Numbered from the stretch's first letter, positions 42,963 through 51,994 are shown. The stretch is 64,000 nucleotides of DNA from Colimorpha_A sp045543555 (GCA_045543555.1 JAZQMQ010000023.1:23251-87250), one strand, 5' to 3'. The notes: a model not told the origin generated them from the sequence alone. A program made the numbers and translations.

Positions 42963-43181
42963 TTATTTAGCACGCCAGGTGATTCGACCCTTTGTAAGAT
43001 CGTAAACGGAAACCTCAACGGTTACCTTGTCTCCCGGCAATATCCATATATAGTTCATTCTGAGTTTGCCCGAAATGTGGGCATTAACGATGTGTCCGTT
43101 GGGAAGCTGAACCTTGAAGTGCGCATTAGGCAGTGCTTCAAGTACAACACCCTCGAACTCTACTACATCATCCTTAGGCAG
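42963..43181 (-). CDS. infA: Translation initiation factor IF-1, apparent CTG start
   Basis: 72 residues, exactly the usual IF-1 length, reading PKDDVVEFEGVVLEALPNA, HISGKLRMNYIWILPGDKV and YDLTKGRITWRAK. No ATG, GTG or TTG starts this frame: upstream codons are CTG, CTT, ATT, GGG and then soon a stop. The CTG at 43181 aligns with the normal initiator Met (MSKDDV in relatives) and lies six bases after AGGAGGG, so it is very likely the start, unless the base is a sequence error. IF-1 binds the 30S A site. Confidence 0.9.
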   Translation of the reverse strand: MPKDDVVEFEGVVLEALPNAHFKVQLPNGHIVNAHISGKLRMNYIWILPGDKVTVEVSVYDLTKGRITWRAK

Positions 43182-43196
43182 AAGAATCCCTCCTCT

Positions 43197-43442
43197 TCAA
43201 TTTATGACACGTTCATTTTCTTTAGTCAGAGAAGAAAGCTTTTTTCTTAATATCCCATCGATCATAACCGTAGGATCGATTACTGTACTTTCAAGTATCT
43301 GACAAAGATGCTTCTTATTTTAACTCTTCGGACTACTAATCCGATGCTCCTTGCCGTCACACACAAGAGCATATTTCCCTTCGTCTTTAGTGACGATGTA
43401 TATGCGTCCCATATCGTGACCTGCCAAGGAAATCACGATCAT
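43197..43442 (-). pseudogene. KOW-domain (L14e-like) protein with in-frame stop
   Basis: The frame opens at the ATG at 43442 (IVISLAGHDMGRIYIVTKD, then ALVCDGKEHRI), like the small KOW RNA-binding proteins that many clostridia encode between map and infA. A TAA at 43320-43322 interrupts it; beyond it the same frame continues to 43197 with NKKHLCQILES and KLSSLTKENERV, which fits the family C-terminus. One base change (AAA to TAA) would explain it. Either a pseudogene, a sequencing error, or a truncated 40-residue product. Confidence 0.65.
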
Positions 43443-43450
43443 TCCCGCCT

Positions 43451-44212
43451 TCACAGCGTTTCATCCACCCTTGTCAGATAGATGATTCCTTCATCGGTGA
43501 GTGCCACCGTGTGCTCATAGTGAGCTGAAAGTGAATGATCCTTTGTTACGACCGTCCAACCGTCGCTAAGCTCCTTAACATCATAGGATCCGACAGACAC
43601 CATAGGTTCTATGGCGATCGTCATTCCACTTACAAGTCTCGGACCTCTTCCGGCTGTTCCGTAATTTGGCACCGACGGGTCTTCGTGAAGCTCTCTGCCC
43701 ACACCATGGCCCGTGTATTTACGGATAACTCCATATCCAAGTCCTTCGCAGTAATTTTGTATCGCCGCACCGATATCACCGATACGGTTTCCAACCTTTA
43801 CCTGCGAGGCGCCGCGGTAGAAGCTTTCCTTAGTACAACGAATGAGCTTACTTGCCTCATCGGATACCTTTCCTACGGGAAAGGTGTTTGCGCTATCACC
43901 AATAAAGCCTTGGTAAGTCGCGCCGACATCGATCTTCACGATGTCTCCCTCCTTAAGAATCACATCCTTTGAAGGAATACCGTGTATGACCTGGTCGTTG
44001 ATCGAAATACAAGCGCTTCCGGGAAATCCACCATACCCGAGAAATGTGGGCTTAGCCCCGCATTTCTCGATGTACGTACGTATTATATCGTCAAGGTGCT
44101 TTGTACTCACACCTTCCTTTACCGCTTCACCCGCAAGAAGCAGTGCCTCTCCGGTGATGCGTCCTGCAAGCTTCATTTTTTCGATCTGAAGTGCATTTTT
44201 GAGCTGTATCAT
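43451..44212 (-). CDS. map: Methionine aminopeptidase, type I
   Basis: 253 residues. Metal ligands lie in KIDVGATYQGFIGDSANTF (both Asp), GHGVGRELHEDP (His) and the late Glu residues of AIEPMV and YEHTVAL. It removes initiator Met after deformylation. Adjacent to adk and infA as in most Firmicutes. Confidence 0.96.
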   Translation of the reverse strand: MIQLKNALQIEKMKLAGRITGEALLLAGEAVKEGVSTKHLDDIIRTYIEKCGAKPTFLGYGGFPGSACISINDQVIHGIPSKDVILKEGDIVKIDVGATYQGFIGDSANTFPVGKVSDEASKLIRCTKESFYRGASQVKVGNRIGDIGAAIQNYCEGLGYGVIRKYTGHGVGRELHEDPSVPNYGTAGRGPRLVSGMTIAIEPMVSVGSYDVKELSDGWTVVTKDHSLSAHYEHTVALTDEGIIYLTRVDETL

Positions 44213-44217
44213 AAATC

Positions 44218-44859
44218 TCAGCAGATACCGCTGTCGATCGTCTCGAAGGTGAGACGGGTAGTATCAGCGACTTCTACCTGTCCGACAACCAGCTTCAGCT
44301 TACCTGTCTTTTCATAGTAAGCCTTAAGAGGCTCTGTCTGCTCGTGATAGGTCTCAAGGCGGGAAAGAACCACCTCGGGAGCGTCATCACGGCGGATAGT
44401 GAGCTCAGTGCCGCAGCTGTCACAAGTCTTACCGTCTTTACTCGGCTTAAACTCGGTGTGATAGGATGCTCCGCAGTTCGCACAAACACGTCTGCCACTC
44501 ATTCGAGTGACAATCGTCTCATCGGGAACCTCGATGCTGATTACCATATCAATGGTAACTCCCATCTTATCAAGTGCCTCAGCCTGAGGAACGGTTCTGG
44601 GGAAGCCGTCGAGGATGAAGCCGTTATTGCAGTCATCCTGAGCGAGTCTTTCCTTAATGATTCCGATCACGACCTCATCGGGAACGAGTGCACCCTTTTC
44701 GGTGTATGACTTTGCAGCCAAACCCATTTCGGTTCCGGTCTTGATCGCTTCTCTGATTATTGCGCCCGTTGAAATTGCGGGAATATTGTAGCGCTCGCTG
44801 ACCTTTTCGGCCTGAGTGCCCTTACCTGCGCCGGGAGCTCCGAGAAAAATTATTTTCAT
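44218..44859 (-). CDS. adk: Adenylate kinase with zinc-type lid
   Basis: 213 residues from the ATG at 44859, which gives MKIIFLGAPGAGKGTQAEKV; an open stretch of 30 codons upstream is unlike the family. DGFPRTVPQAE and SGRRVCANCG...CDSCG, with four Cys in the lid for zinc, as is common in Gram-positives. Confidence 0.96.
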   Translation of the reverse strand: MKIIFLGAPGAGKGTQAEKVSERYNIPAISTGAIIREAIKTGTEMGLAAKSYTEKGALVPDEVVIGIIKERLAQDDCNNGFILDGFPRTVPQAEALDKMGVTIDMVISIEVPDETIVTRMSGRRVCANCGASYHTEFKPSKDGKTCDSCGTELTIRRDDAPEVVLSRLETYHEQTEPLKAYYEKTGKLKLVVGQVEVADTTRLTFETIDSGIC

Positions 44860-44884
44860 TGTGCTTTCCTCCGATTTATCGGGA

Positions 44885-46177
44885 TCACTCAAGGAAGCCC
44901 TTGTAGTGACGCATTGCAAGCTGAGATTCGATCTCACGAACGGTCTCAAGAGCTACACCGACAACGATGAGCAGAGAGGAACCGCCGAAGCCGAGAATTC
45001 CAAGACGGCCGTCAGCGACCATACTTGCAACAAGCGGCATACCTGCGATAATGATGAGGAAGAGAGCGCCAATAAAGGTAACTCTGTTAAGTACCTTCTT
45101 GATATAGTCGGATGTGGGACGTCCGGGACGAATACCGGGAACGAAACCACCGTTCTTCTTCAGGTTGTTGGATACTTCTACAGTATTGAAGCTGATGCTT
45201 ATATAGAAGTAAGAGAAAGCAACGATAAGAAGGAGATAGACTATAACGTAGCTCAATTCTGTGGGGCTGAAGAACTTTACAAATCCATTCCAAAATGCGT
45301 TGTCCCAGCTTACGAAGAGATCGATAGTACCGGGAAGAGCAACGATGGAGGATGCAAAGATGATAGGCATAACGCCTGCCATGTTCAGCTTAAGAGGCAG
45401 ATTAGAGCTCTGTCCGCCGTACATTTTACGGCCGACAACGCGCTTTGCGTACTGTACGGAAATTCTTCTCTCAGAATTGGTGATGAATACTACAAGTACG
45501 ATGACTGCGAGCATGATCACAACAGAGAGAATTGCGAAGAAGATGTTAAGGAAGCCGCCGAGTCTTATCTGATAAAGAATCTGGCTTGCTGCCTGAGGAC
45601 CGGAAGAAAGGATGTTTACGAAGAGGATCATGGAAATACCGTTTCCGATACCCTTTTCGTCGATCTTTTCAGCCAGCCACATAACGAGGGACGCACCCGC
45701 GCAGTAACAAGCAACCATAACGATCATTCCAAAGGGCTTTCTTCCGTCGGAAAGAAGTGTTCCTGCCGTGGAAGAAAGGAGGTTGTAATAACCGTATGCT
45801 GTGACAAGAGAAAGAGCAATAGTAACGTATCTTGTTATCTTATTGATCTTTTGTCTGCCCTCTTCACCCTCCTTGGAGAGCTTTTCGAGAGCAGGAATTG
45901 CGATGGTGAGAAGCTGAATTACGATCTGCGCTGTAATGTAGGGCGAGACCGAAAGAGCAAACAGGTTTGCCTGAGCAAATCCCGAACCGGACAGCATAGT
46001 CAGATAGTCGAATATGGAGCCGGCATACTGATTGAGCGACTGCTCAACAGCGAGAGCGTTTACATAGGGAACCGGAATATTGGAACCGAGGCGGTACAGA
46101 AGAACAATGATCATAGTGAAGATCAATTTTTTCTTAAGATCCGGGGTTTTCCATGCGTTTGCTAATGTTTTAAGCAC
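44885..46177 (-). CDS. secY: Preprotein translocase subunit SecY
   Basis: 430 residues with ten membrane segments. RLGSNIPVPYVNALAVEQ near the start, ITAQIVIQLLTIAIPALEKL (segment 2) and the GIRPGRPTSDYIKKVLNRV loop. Channel for protein export across the membrane. In the spc operon between rplO and adk. Confidence 0.96.
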   Translation of the reverse strand: MLKTLANAWKTPDLKKKLIFTMIIVLLYRLGSNIPVPYVNALAVEQSLNQYAGSIFDYLTMLSGSGFAQANLFALSVSPYITAQIVIQLLTIAIPALEKLSKEGEEGRQKINKITRYVTIALSLVTAYGYYNLLSSTAGTLLSDGRKPFGMIVMVACYCAGASLVMWLAEKIDEKGIGNGISMILFVNILSSGPQAASQILYQIRLGGFLNIFFAILSVVIMLAVIVLVVFITNSERRISVQYAKRVVGRKMYGGQSSNLPLKLNMAGVMPIIFASSIVALPGTIDLFVSWDNAFWNGFVKFFSPTELSYVIVYLLLIVAFSYFYISISFNTVEVSNNLKKNGGFVPGIRPGRPTSDYIKKVLNRVTFIGALFLIIIAGMPLVASMVADGRLGILGFGGSSLLIVVGVALETVREIESQLAMRHYKGFLE

Positions 46178-46178
46178 C

Positions 46179-46619
46179 TCAGACCACCTCGCACTTTCCG
46201 CCTACTGCTTCGATTTTTTCCTTTGCGGTAGCGGTGAATGCAGCGGCACGAACAGTGAACTTCTTCTCTACGTTGCCGTTACCGAGGACCTTAAGGCCGT
46301 CGTCTGCCTTGCGAGCAAGGCCTGCAGCGAGAAGAGTCTCATAATCGATAACTGCTCCGTTTTCGAAGCGATCGAATGCCGAGAGATTAACTGTGGTATA
46401 TTCTTTTGCGAATCTGTTCTTGAACCCTCTCTTAGGGAGCTTTCTGTACAGCGGGATCTGGCCACCCTCAAAGCCGGGGCGAACACCGCCGCCGGAACGA
46501 GCATTCTGACCCTTGTGACCCTTACCTGCGGTCTTACCGTTTCCGGATCCGGGGCCTCTGCCCTTGCGCCATGCGGGAGTTACCGATCCATTTGCCGGTG
46601 TAAGTTCATGGAGCTTCAT
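46179..46619 (-). CDS. rplO: 50S ribosomal protein uL15
   Basis: 146 residues. MKLHELTPANGSVTPAWRKG and the Gly-rich GRGPGSGNGKTAGKGHKGQ are standard uL15. Confidence 0.97.
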   Translation of the reverse strand: MKLHELTPANGSVTPAWRKGRGPGSGNGKTAGKGHKGQNARSGGGVRPGFEGGQIPLYRKLPKRGFKNRFAKEYTTVNLSAFDRFENGAVIDYETLLAAGLARKADDGLKVLGNGNVEKKFTVRAAAFTATAKEKIEAVGGKCEVV

Positions 46620-46645
46620 TGGAATTCCTCCTTATTAGTATAGAA

Positions 46646-46828
46646 TCAGCCCTGCTTCTCAACCTTAACAAGGTGAGAAATAACCTTGACCTTACCGGCG
46701 AGAACTGCGTCGTCAGCGTGTACGATGCTGTCACCGATCTTTTCAAGTCCGAGCGATTTAGCGGTAGCCTTCTGATTGGGCTTCGCGCCGATTGTGCTCT
46801 TTACGAGCGTAACCTTACAAGTTTCCAT
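46646..46828 (-). CDS. rpmD: 50S ribosomal protein uL30
   Basis: 60 residues. CKVTLVKSTIGAKPNQKATA and LGLEKIGDSIVHADD are typical uL30. Confidence 0.96.
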   Translation of the reverse strand: METCKVTLVKSTIGAKPNQKATAKSLGLEKIGDSIVHADDAVLAGKVKVISHLVKVEKQG

Positions 46829-46842
46829 TGTGCACCTCCGAA

Positions 46843-47346
46843 TTACTTAGTGAGGTCGTTTACTTCGATACCGCGGGTCTTTGCAACCTCTTCTGCGGTA
46901 CGGAGAGCCTTAAGGCCCTCGAATGTAGCCTTAACTACGTTTACGGGGTTGTTGGAACGAAGGCACTTGGCTCTTACGTTGCGGATACCCGCCATTTCGA
47001 GAACCTTTCTTGCAGTGCCACCGGCGATAAGTCCGGTACCTTCTGACGCGGGCTTAAGAAGAACCTTACCTGCGCCATATACACCGAGAACCTCGTGGGG
47101 AATTGTGGTTCCCTTAAGAGAAACGGTGATCATATTCTTTTTAGCGTCCTCAATACCCTTGCGAATTGCCTCGGGTACCTCAGCTGCCTTTCCGAGACCG
47201 TAGCCTACGTGTCCGTTACCGTCACCAACGATCATAAGAGCAGCAAAACGTGCGATACGTCCGCCCTTTACGGTCTTGGATACGCGGTTAACTACAACGA
47301 GCTTTTCCTGAAGATCTGCGTGTGCGGGATTAAATTTCTTTTCCAT
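46843..47346 (-). CDS. rpsE: 30S ribosomal protein uS5
   Basis: 167 residues. LVVVNRVSKTVKGGRIARFA, GDGNGHVGYGLGKAAEVPEA and GIRNVRAKCLRSNNP are standard uS5. Confidence 0.97.
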   Translation of the reverse strand: MEKKFNPAHADLQEKLVVVNRVSKTVKGGRIARFAALMIVGDGNGHVGYGLGKAAEVPEAIRKGIEDAKKNMITVSLKGTTIPHEVLGVYGAGKVLLKPASEGTGLIAGGTARKVLEMAGIRNVRAKCLRSNNPVNVVKATFEGLKALRTAEEVAKTRGIEVNDLTK

Positions 47347-47364
47347 AATAAACCTCCGTTATCC

Positions 47365-47724
47365 TCAGAACTTGAGGCCGCCCTCACGGGCGCCTTCAGC
47401 AAGCTCAAGTATACGTCCGTGGTAGATGTAACCGCCGCGGTCGAATACTACGTTCTCAATGCCCTTGGATAGAGCAAGCTTTGCGATGTTCTTGCCAACC
47501 TCACGAGCAGCTACCTTGTTACCGCCGTTACCCTCAAAGTTCTTGCCGAGAGTAGAAGCGGAGCAAAGTGTTACGCCGTTAACGTCGTCAATGATCTGTG
47601 CCTGAATGTTATTAAGAGAGCGATACACGCAGAGGCGAGGACACTCGGGAGTTCCGGAGATCTTCGCACGGATGCGCTTATGTCTCTTCTGGCGCTGAAT
47701 ATTTGCGTCTTTTCTGCTAACCAT
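47365..47724 (-). CDS. rplR: 50S ribosomal protein uL18
   Basis: 119 residues. RIRAKISGTPECPRLCVYRS and VVFDRGGYIYHGRI, a 5S rRNA-binding protein. Confidence 0.97.
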   Translation of the reverse strand: MVSRKDANIQRQKRHKRIRAKISGTPECPRLCVYRSLNNIQAQIIDDVNGVTLCSASTLGKNFEGNGGNKVAAREVGKNIAKLALSKGIENVVFDRGGYIYHGRILELAEGAREGGLKF

Positions 47725-47742
47725 TTATGTCCACTCCCTTCA

Positions 47743-48282
47743 TTATTTACCGGTCTTACCGGCCTTGCGGCGGATAAACTCGCCTGCATACTTAACACCC
47801 TTACCAAGATAGGGCTCGGGGGGTCTCTTCTCGCGGATCTGAGCCGCGATCTGTCCTACGGTCTGCTTGTTGATACCCTTAACAACGATGTTGGTCTGAT
47901 CGGGTACCTCGAAGGTGATTCCGTTCTCCTCAGTGAACTCAACGGTGTGAGAGTAGCCGAGGTTGAGCACGAGCTTATTGCCCTGCTTCTGTGCACGGTA
48001 ACCTACGCCGATGATCTCGAGCTTCTTGGAGTAGCCTTCGGTTACACCAACAACCATGTTGTTGATAAGAGTACGGCTAAGGCCGTGAAGTGCTCTGTCT
48101 TCCTTCTCGTCGCTTGCGCGCTCTACGAGAACGGTGTTGCCCTCAACCTTAACGGTGATATTGGGACGGATCTTCTCGGAGAGTTCTCCGAGCTTACCCT
48201 TTACGGTTACGAGATTGTCTTCACCTACAGTTACGGTAACTCCTGCGGGAAGAACGATGGGCTGTCTGCCTATTCTTGACAT
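47743..48282 (-). CDS. rplF: 50S ribosomal protein uL6
   Basis: 179 residues. MSRIGRQPIVLPAGVTVTVG and the C-terminal PPEPYLGKGVKYAGEFIRRK are standard uL6. Confidence 0.97.
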   Translation of the reverse strand: MSRIGRQPIVLPAGVTVTVGEDNLVTVKGKLGELSEKIRPNITVKVEGNTVLVERASDEKEDRALHGLSRTLINNMVVGVTEGYSKKLEIIGVGYRAQKQGNKLVLNLGYSHTVEFTEENGITFEVPDQTNIVVKGINKQTVGQIAAQIREKRPPEPYLGKGVKYAGEFIRRKAGKTGK

Positions 48283-48300
48283 ATTCTTTCCCTCCTGATA

Positions 48301-48696
48301 TTACCATACGAAGGCGATTACTTCGCCACCGATGTTGTTTTTACGAGCTTCCTTATCGGTCATGATGCCCTTAGAAGTGGACACGATCGCGATTCCGAGG
48401 CCGTTCATTACGCGGGGCATATCCTCGCAGCTTGCGTAGATACGGAGACCGGGCTTGGAAACTCTTCTGAGTCCCTTAATAACCTTGTCCTTGCCGTTGT
48501 ACTTGAGAGCTACACGGATAATTCCCTGCTTGCCGTCTTCAACGATGTTATAGCCCTTGATGTATCCTTCTTTTACGAGGATATCAGCGATAGCCTTCTT
48601 CATGTTGGAGGCGGGAATATCAACTGTTTCGTGCTTTGCGTTGTTTGCGTTGCGGATTCTTGTGAGCATATCCGCAATTACGTCTGACATCTGCAT
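48301..48696 (-). CDS. rpsH: 30S ribosomal protein uS8
   Basis: 131 residues. SDVIADMLTRIRNANNAKHE and GLGIAIVSTSKGIMTDKEAR are standard uS8, an early assembly protein that in other bacteria represses the spc operon. Confidence 0.97.
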   Translation of the reverse strand: MQMSDVIADMLTRIRNANNAKHETVDIPASNMKKAIADILVKEGYIKGYNIVEDGKQGIIRVALKYNGKDKVIKGLRRVSKPGLRIYASCEDMPRVMNGLGIAIVSTSKGIMTDKEARKNNIGGEVIAFVW

Positions 48697-48760
48697 TATA
48701 TATTCCTCCTTGTTAACCAGCTTTGCTTATGACTTGTCAGTTGTCATTAAGCAGTTCTGC

Positions 48761-48946
48761 TTACCATGATGCCTTTCTTACTCCGGGGATCTCGCCCTTG
48801 TATGCGAGCTCTCTGAAGCAAATACGGCAAATTCCGAATTTACGAAGATAAGCATGCGGACGTCCGCAGATTTTACATCTGTTGTACTCGCGAGTGGAGT
48901 ACTTCTGGGGAGCCTGCTGCTTGAGTACCATAGCCTTTCTTGCCAT
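48761..48946 (-). CDS. rpsN: 30S ribosomal protein uS14, zinc-binding (type Z)
   Basis: 61 residues. YNRCKICGRPHAYLRKFGI and CRICFRELA provide the CxxC-x12-CxxC zinc site that marks the short Z form found in Firmicutes. Confidence 0.96.
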   Translation of the reverse strand: MARKAMVLKQQAPQKYSTREYNRCKICGRPHAYLRKFGICRICFRELAYKGEIPGVRKASW

Positions 48947-48963
48947 TTCGATATCTCCTTCTC

Positions 48964-49503
48964 TTACTTAGCGAAGGGAGCGCCCATAAGGGTGAGCAGC
49001 TCTCTTGCTTCCTCGTCAGTCTTTGCGGTGGTTACGAAAACGATGTCCATACCGCGAATCTTCTCCACCTTATCGTACTCGATCTCAGGGAATATAAGCT
49101 GTTCCTTAAGACCAAGGCTGTAGTTTCCGCGTCCGTCGAAACCGTTGGGGTTAATACCCTTGAAGTCACGAACTCTGGGAAGAGAAAGGTTGAAGAGACG
49201 GTCGAGGAACTCGTACATTCTTTCGCCGCGAAGAGTTACTTTTGCGCCGATTTTCTGTCCTGCACGAAGCTTGAAGTTCGCTACGGACTTCTTTGCATAA
49301 GTAGGAACAGCCTTCTGACCGGTGATAAGAGTGAGGTCTGCGATAATGGTATCGATGACCTTTGCATTTTCCTTTGCGTCACCTGCGCCAATGTTAAGAA
49401 CGATCTTATCAAGGCGGGGAATCTGCATGGAGCTCTTATACTCGAATTTCTTCATGAGTGCAGGAGCAACCTCGGCAGTATAAAGTTCTTTCATTCTTGC
49501 CAT
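48964..49503 (-). CDS. rplE: 50S ribosomal protein uL5
   Basis: 179 residues from the ATG at 49503, eight bases after GGAGGT (the upstream GTG at 49509 is too near that site). MQIPRLDKIVLNIGAGDA and RDFKGINPNGFDGRGNYSLG are standard uL5. Confidence 0.95.
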   Translation of the reverse strand: MARMKELYTAEVAPALMKKFEYKSSMQIPRLDKIVLNIGAGDAKENAKVIDTIIADLTLITGQKAVPTYAKKSVANFKLRAGQKIGAKVTLRGERMYEFLDRLFNLSLPRVRDFKGINPNGFDGRGNYSLGLKEQLIFPEIEYDKVEKIRGMDIVFVTTAKTDEEARELLTLMGAPFAK

Positions 49504-49517
49504 GATCACTTACCTCC

Positions 49518-49835
49518 TCACTTGAGTTCTGCGCCGCACTTAGCGCATACTCTTACTTTTTTACCGTCAACGACGGTGTGCTTTACTCTGACGCCCTTAT
49601 CGCACTTAGGACAGTAAACCTGAACCTTGCATGCGTACATAGCGCCCTCTACCTTAACTATACCGCCCTGCTCACCTTCTCTACGAGGCTTAACGTGGCG
49701 TGTTACGATGTTGGCACCCTTAACGATGACTTTGCCTTCCTTGGGAGAAGTCTCAAGAACTTCGCCCTTAACGCCCTTGTCATCTCCGGATACTACGACG
49801 ACTGTATCGCCCTTTTTAACATGAAGCTTTTCCAT
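49518..49835 (-). CDS. rplX: 50S ribosomal protein uL24
   Basis: 105 residues from the ATG at 49835, preceded by GGAGG. MEKLHVKKGDTVVVVSGDDK is the KOW start; the C-terminus has CPKCDKG and CAKCGAE, a zinc-finger-like pair. Confidence 0.95.
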   Translation of the reverse strand: MEKLHVKKGDTVVVVSGDDKGVKGEVLETSPKEGKVIVKGANIVTRHVKPRREGEQGGIVKVEGAMYACKVQVYCPKCDKGVRVKHTVVDGKKVRVCAKCGAELK

Positions 49836-49852
49836 TATAACGATACCTCCGA

Positions 49853-50221
49853 TCAAAGTACTTCGGGAGCGAGGGAGAGGATCTTGAGATATGCTTTCTC
49901 ACGAAGCTCTCTTGCTACCGGTCCGAAAATACGGGTTCCTACAGGGTTCTTATCTTCCTTGATAATAACCGCTGCGTTCTCATCGAATTTGATATAAGAT
50001 CCGTCGTTTCTCTTCAGACCCTTAACGGAACGAACGATAACTGCCTTAACGACGTCACCCTTCTTAACCTGTCCGCCGGGGGCTGCCTTCTTAACGGTTG
50101 CAACTACTACGTCGCCGATATTAGCGTAACGACGTCCGGAACCGCCAAGCACGCGGATACACATAAGCTCTTTGGCGCCGGTGTTATCGGCAACCTTCAT
50201 ATATGACTGCTGCTGTATCAA
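49853..50221 (-). CDS. rplN: 50S ribosomal protein uL14
   Basis: 122 residues. MIQQQSYMKVADNTGAKELM and FGPVARELREKAYLKILSLA are standard uL14. Confidence 0.97.
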   Translation of the reverse strand: MIQQQSYMKVADNTGAKELMCIRVLGGSGRRYANIGDVVVATVKKAAPGGQVKKGDVVKAVIVRSVKGLKRNDGSYIKFDENAAVIIKEDKNPVGTRIFGPVARELREKAYLKILSLAPEVL

Positions 50222-50289
50222 TGTGCAAATCCTCCTTTGAGTCGAACCTTGGCTTTCGCGGCAATAAACCGCTCAGCTGTTTCCGACTA

Positions 50290-50544
50290 TTATTTTGCTT
50301 TCTCGATAATGTTAACAAGACGCCATCTCTTGGTCTTGGAAAGGGGACGAGTCTCCATAACCGCAACCTTATCACCTACGCCGCACTCATTGTTTTCGTC
50401 GTGAGCATGGATCTTAACGGTGTGCTTGATGACCTTACCGTACTTGGGATGCTTAACGTTGTCGGCGATAGCAACGACGATGGTTTTGTCCATCTTGTCG
50501 GATACTACCATACCAACTCTTACTTTTCTAAGATTTCTTTCCAT
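50290..50544 (-). CDS. rpsQ: 30S ribosomal protein uS17
   Basis: 84 residues. RNLRKVRVGMVVSDKMDKTI and VAVMETRPLSKTKRWRLV are standard uS17. Confidence 0.97.
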   Translation of the reverse strand: MERNLRKVRVGMVVSDKMDKTIVVAIADNVKHPKYGKVIKHTVKIHAHDENNECGVGDKVAVMETRPLSKTKRWRLVNIIEKAK

Positions 50545-50570
50545 GAGTTTTTACTCCTCTCGCTTTCTCG

Positions 50571-50759
50571 TTATGCGTTCTTCTCACGAAGTACTGTCAT
50601 AACACGTGCGATATCCTTCTTGACCTCACCAATGCGGTGGGGGTTATCGAGCTGGTTGATCGCATTCTGGAAACGGAGGTTGAAAAGCTCGTTCTTGAGT
50701 TCCTTGAGCTGCTTTTCAAGCTCTTCGGAAGTCATTTTTCTGATATCGTATGCTTTCAC
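50571..50759 (-). CDS. rpmC: 50S ribosomal protein uL29
   Basis: 62 residues, helical. MTSEELEKQLKELKNELFNL and the VKKDIARVMTVLRE-like end (EVKKDIARVMTVLREK) are standard uL29. Confidence 0.96.
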   Translation of the reverse strand: MKAYDIRKMTSEELEKQLKELKNELFNLRFQNAINQLDNPHRIGEVKKDIARVMTVLREKNA

Positions 50760-50762
50760 GGC

Positions 50763-51191
50763 TTATTCCTCCTCAGAAATAGTGTCGTTCTTGGTGATGA
50801 ACTTGCACTTGATAGGAAGCTTGTGAGATGCAAGACGCATAGCCTCTTTTGCATCTGCCTCCGATACGCCGCTCATCTCGAACATGATACGACCGGGCTT
50901 AACAACCGCTACCCAGTACTCAGGAGATCCCTTACCGGAACCCATTCGGGTTTCAGCAGGCTTCTCGGTTACGGGCTTGTCGGGGAATATCTTGATCCAG
51001 ACCTGTCCGGAACGCTTGGTGAAACGTGTCATAGCGATACGGGCTGCCTCGATCTGATTAGAGGTGATCCATGCGGGCTGAGTAGCCACGAGGCCGTAAT
51101 CACCGTATGCCAGAGTGTTACCGCGGTGAGCTGAACCCTTCATTCTGCCGCGCTGAACACGTCTGAACTTAACTCTCTTAGGCATTAACAT
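50763..51191 (-). CDS. rplP: 50S ribosomal protein uL16
   Basis: 142 residues. MLMPKRVKFRRVQRGRMKG and WVAVVKPGRIMFEMSG are standard uL16. Its start overlaps the rpsC stop by one base. Confidence 0.97.
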   Translation of the reverse strand: MLMPKRVKFRRVQRGRMKGSAHRGNTLAYGDYGLVATQPAWITSNQIEAARIAMTRFTKRSGQVWIKIFPDKPVTEKPAETRMGSGKGSPEYWVAVVKPGRIMFEMSGVSEADAKEAMRLASHKLPIKCKFITKNDTISEEE

Positions 51192-51994
51192 TATTTGTCG
51201 CCTCCCTCTTTAGTAGCGGGTGCGCTCTGACGGTTGCCCTGACCCTTGAAGCCGGGCTTACGGTCACCCTTGTTGAAGCCGGGCTTACGGTCGCGGCGGT
51301 CACCGCGTCTTTCCTGCTTGGGCATCTCGATCTTAGCCTCAGCGAAGTGCTGCTTCTTTCCGGTATCGCGGAGAACCTCACCCTTGTAGATCCAAACCTT
51401 TACGCCGATCTTACCGTAGGTGGTGTTTGCCTCTGCGAAGCCGTAGTCGATGTCTGCACGGAGAGTCTGAAGCGGAATGGAGCCCTCATGATAGTGCTCG
51501 GTTCTTGCGATCTCGGCGCCTGCAAGACGTCCGGAGCAAGTAACCTTGATACCCTTAGCGCCCATACGCATGGTACGCTGAATGGACATCTTCATTGCAC
51601 GGCGGAAGGAAGCTCTTCCTTCAAGCTGCTTTGCAATGCTCTCTGCTACGAGCTGAGCGTTTACATCGGGGTTCTTGACCTCAACAACATTTACGAGGAC
51701 AGGCATACCTACGATAGCTTCAAGCTCGAGGCGGATCTTTTCGATCTCAGCGCCGCCGCGTCCGATAACAAGACCGGGCTTAGCGCAGTGAAGGAAGACT
51801 CTTACGCGCTTGTTGTCGCGCTCAATCTCGATCTTCGGTACGCCGGATTCTTTGTACTTTTCTTTAAGGTATTCTCTTACCTTATAGTCGGAAACGAGTG
51901 TATCGCCGAAGGACTCGTCCTTGGTGAACCATCTCGAATTCCAGTCTTTAATTACGCCTACACGGAAACCGTGAGGATTAACTTTCTGACCCAC
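51191..51994 (-). CDS. rpsC: 30S ribosomal protein uS3 with basic Gly-rich tail
   Basis: 267 residues. MGQKVNPHGFRVGVIKDWNS start, KH-domain GLVIGRGGAEIEKIR, and EIARTEHYHEGSIPLQTLRA. Residues about 228-267 form an extra Arg/Gly/Asp tail with repeats of DRKPGF, longer than the 218 residues of Bacillus S3. Confidence 0.96.
   Translation of the reverse strand: MGQKVNPHGFRVGVIKDWNSRWFTKDESFGDTLVSDYKVREYLKEKYKESGVPKIEIERDNKRVRVFLHCAKPGLVIGRGGAEIEKIRLELEAIVGMPVLVNVVEVKNPDVNAQLVAESIAKQLEGRASFRRAMKMSIQRTMRMGAKGIKVTCSGRLAGAEIARTEHYHEGSIPLQTLRADIDYGFAEANTTYGKIGVKVWIYKGEVLRDTGKKQHFAEAKIEMPKQERRGDRRDRKPGFNKGDRKPGFKGQGNRQSAPATKEGGDK

Noticed and set aside
44816..46165. Plus-strand 449-codon open frame
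   Set aside because: It is antisense to secY and adk, which are certain. Its composition is a codon-mirror of secY and it matches no family.
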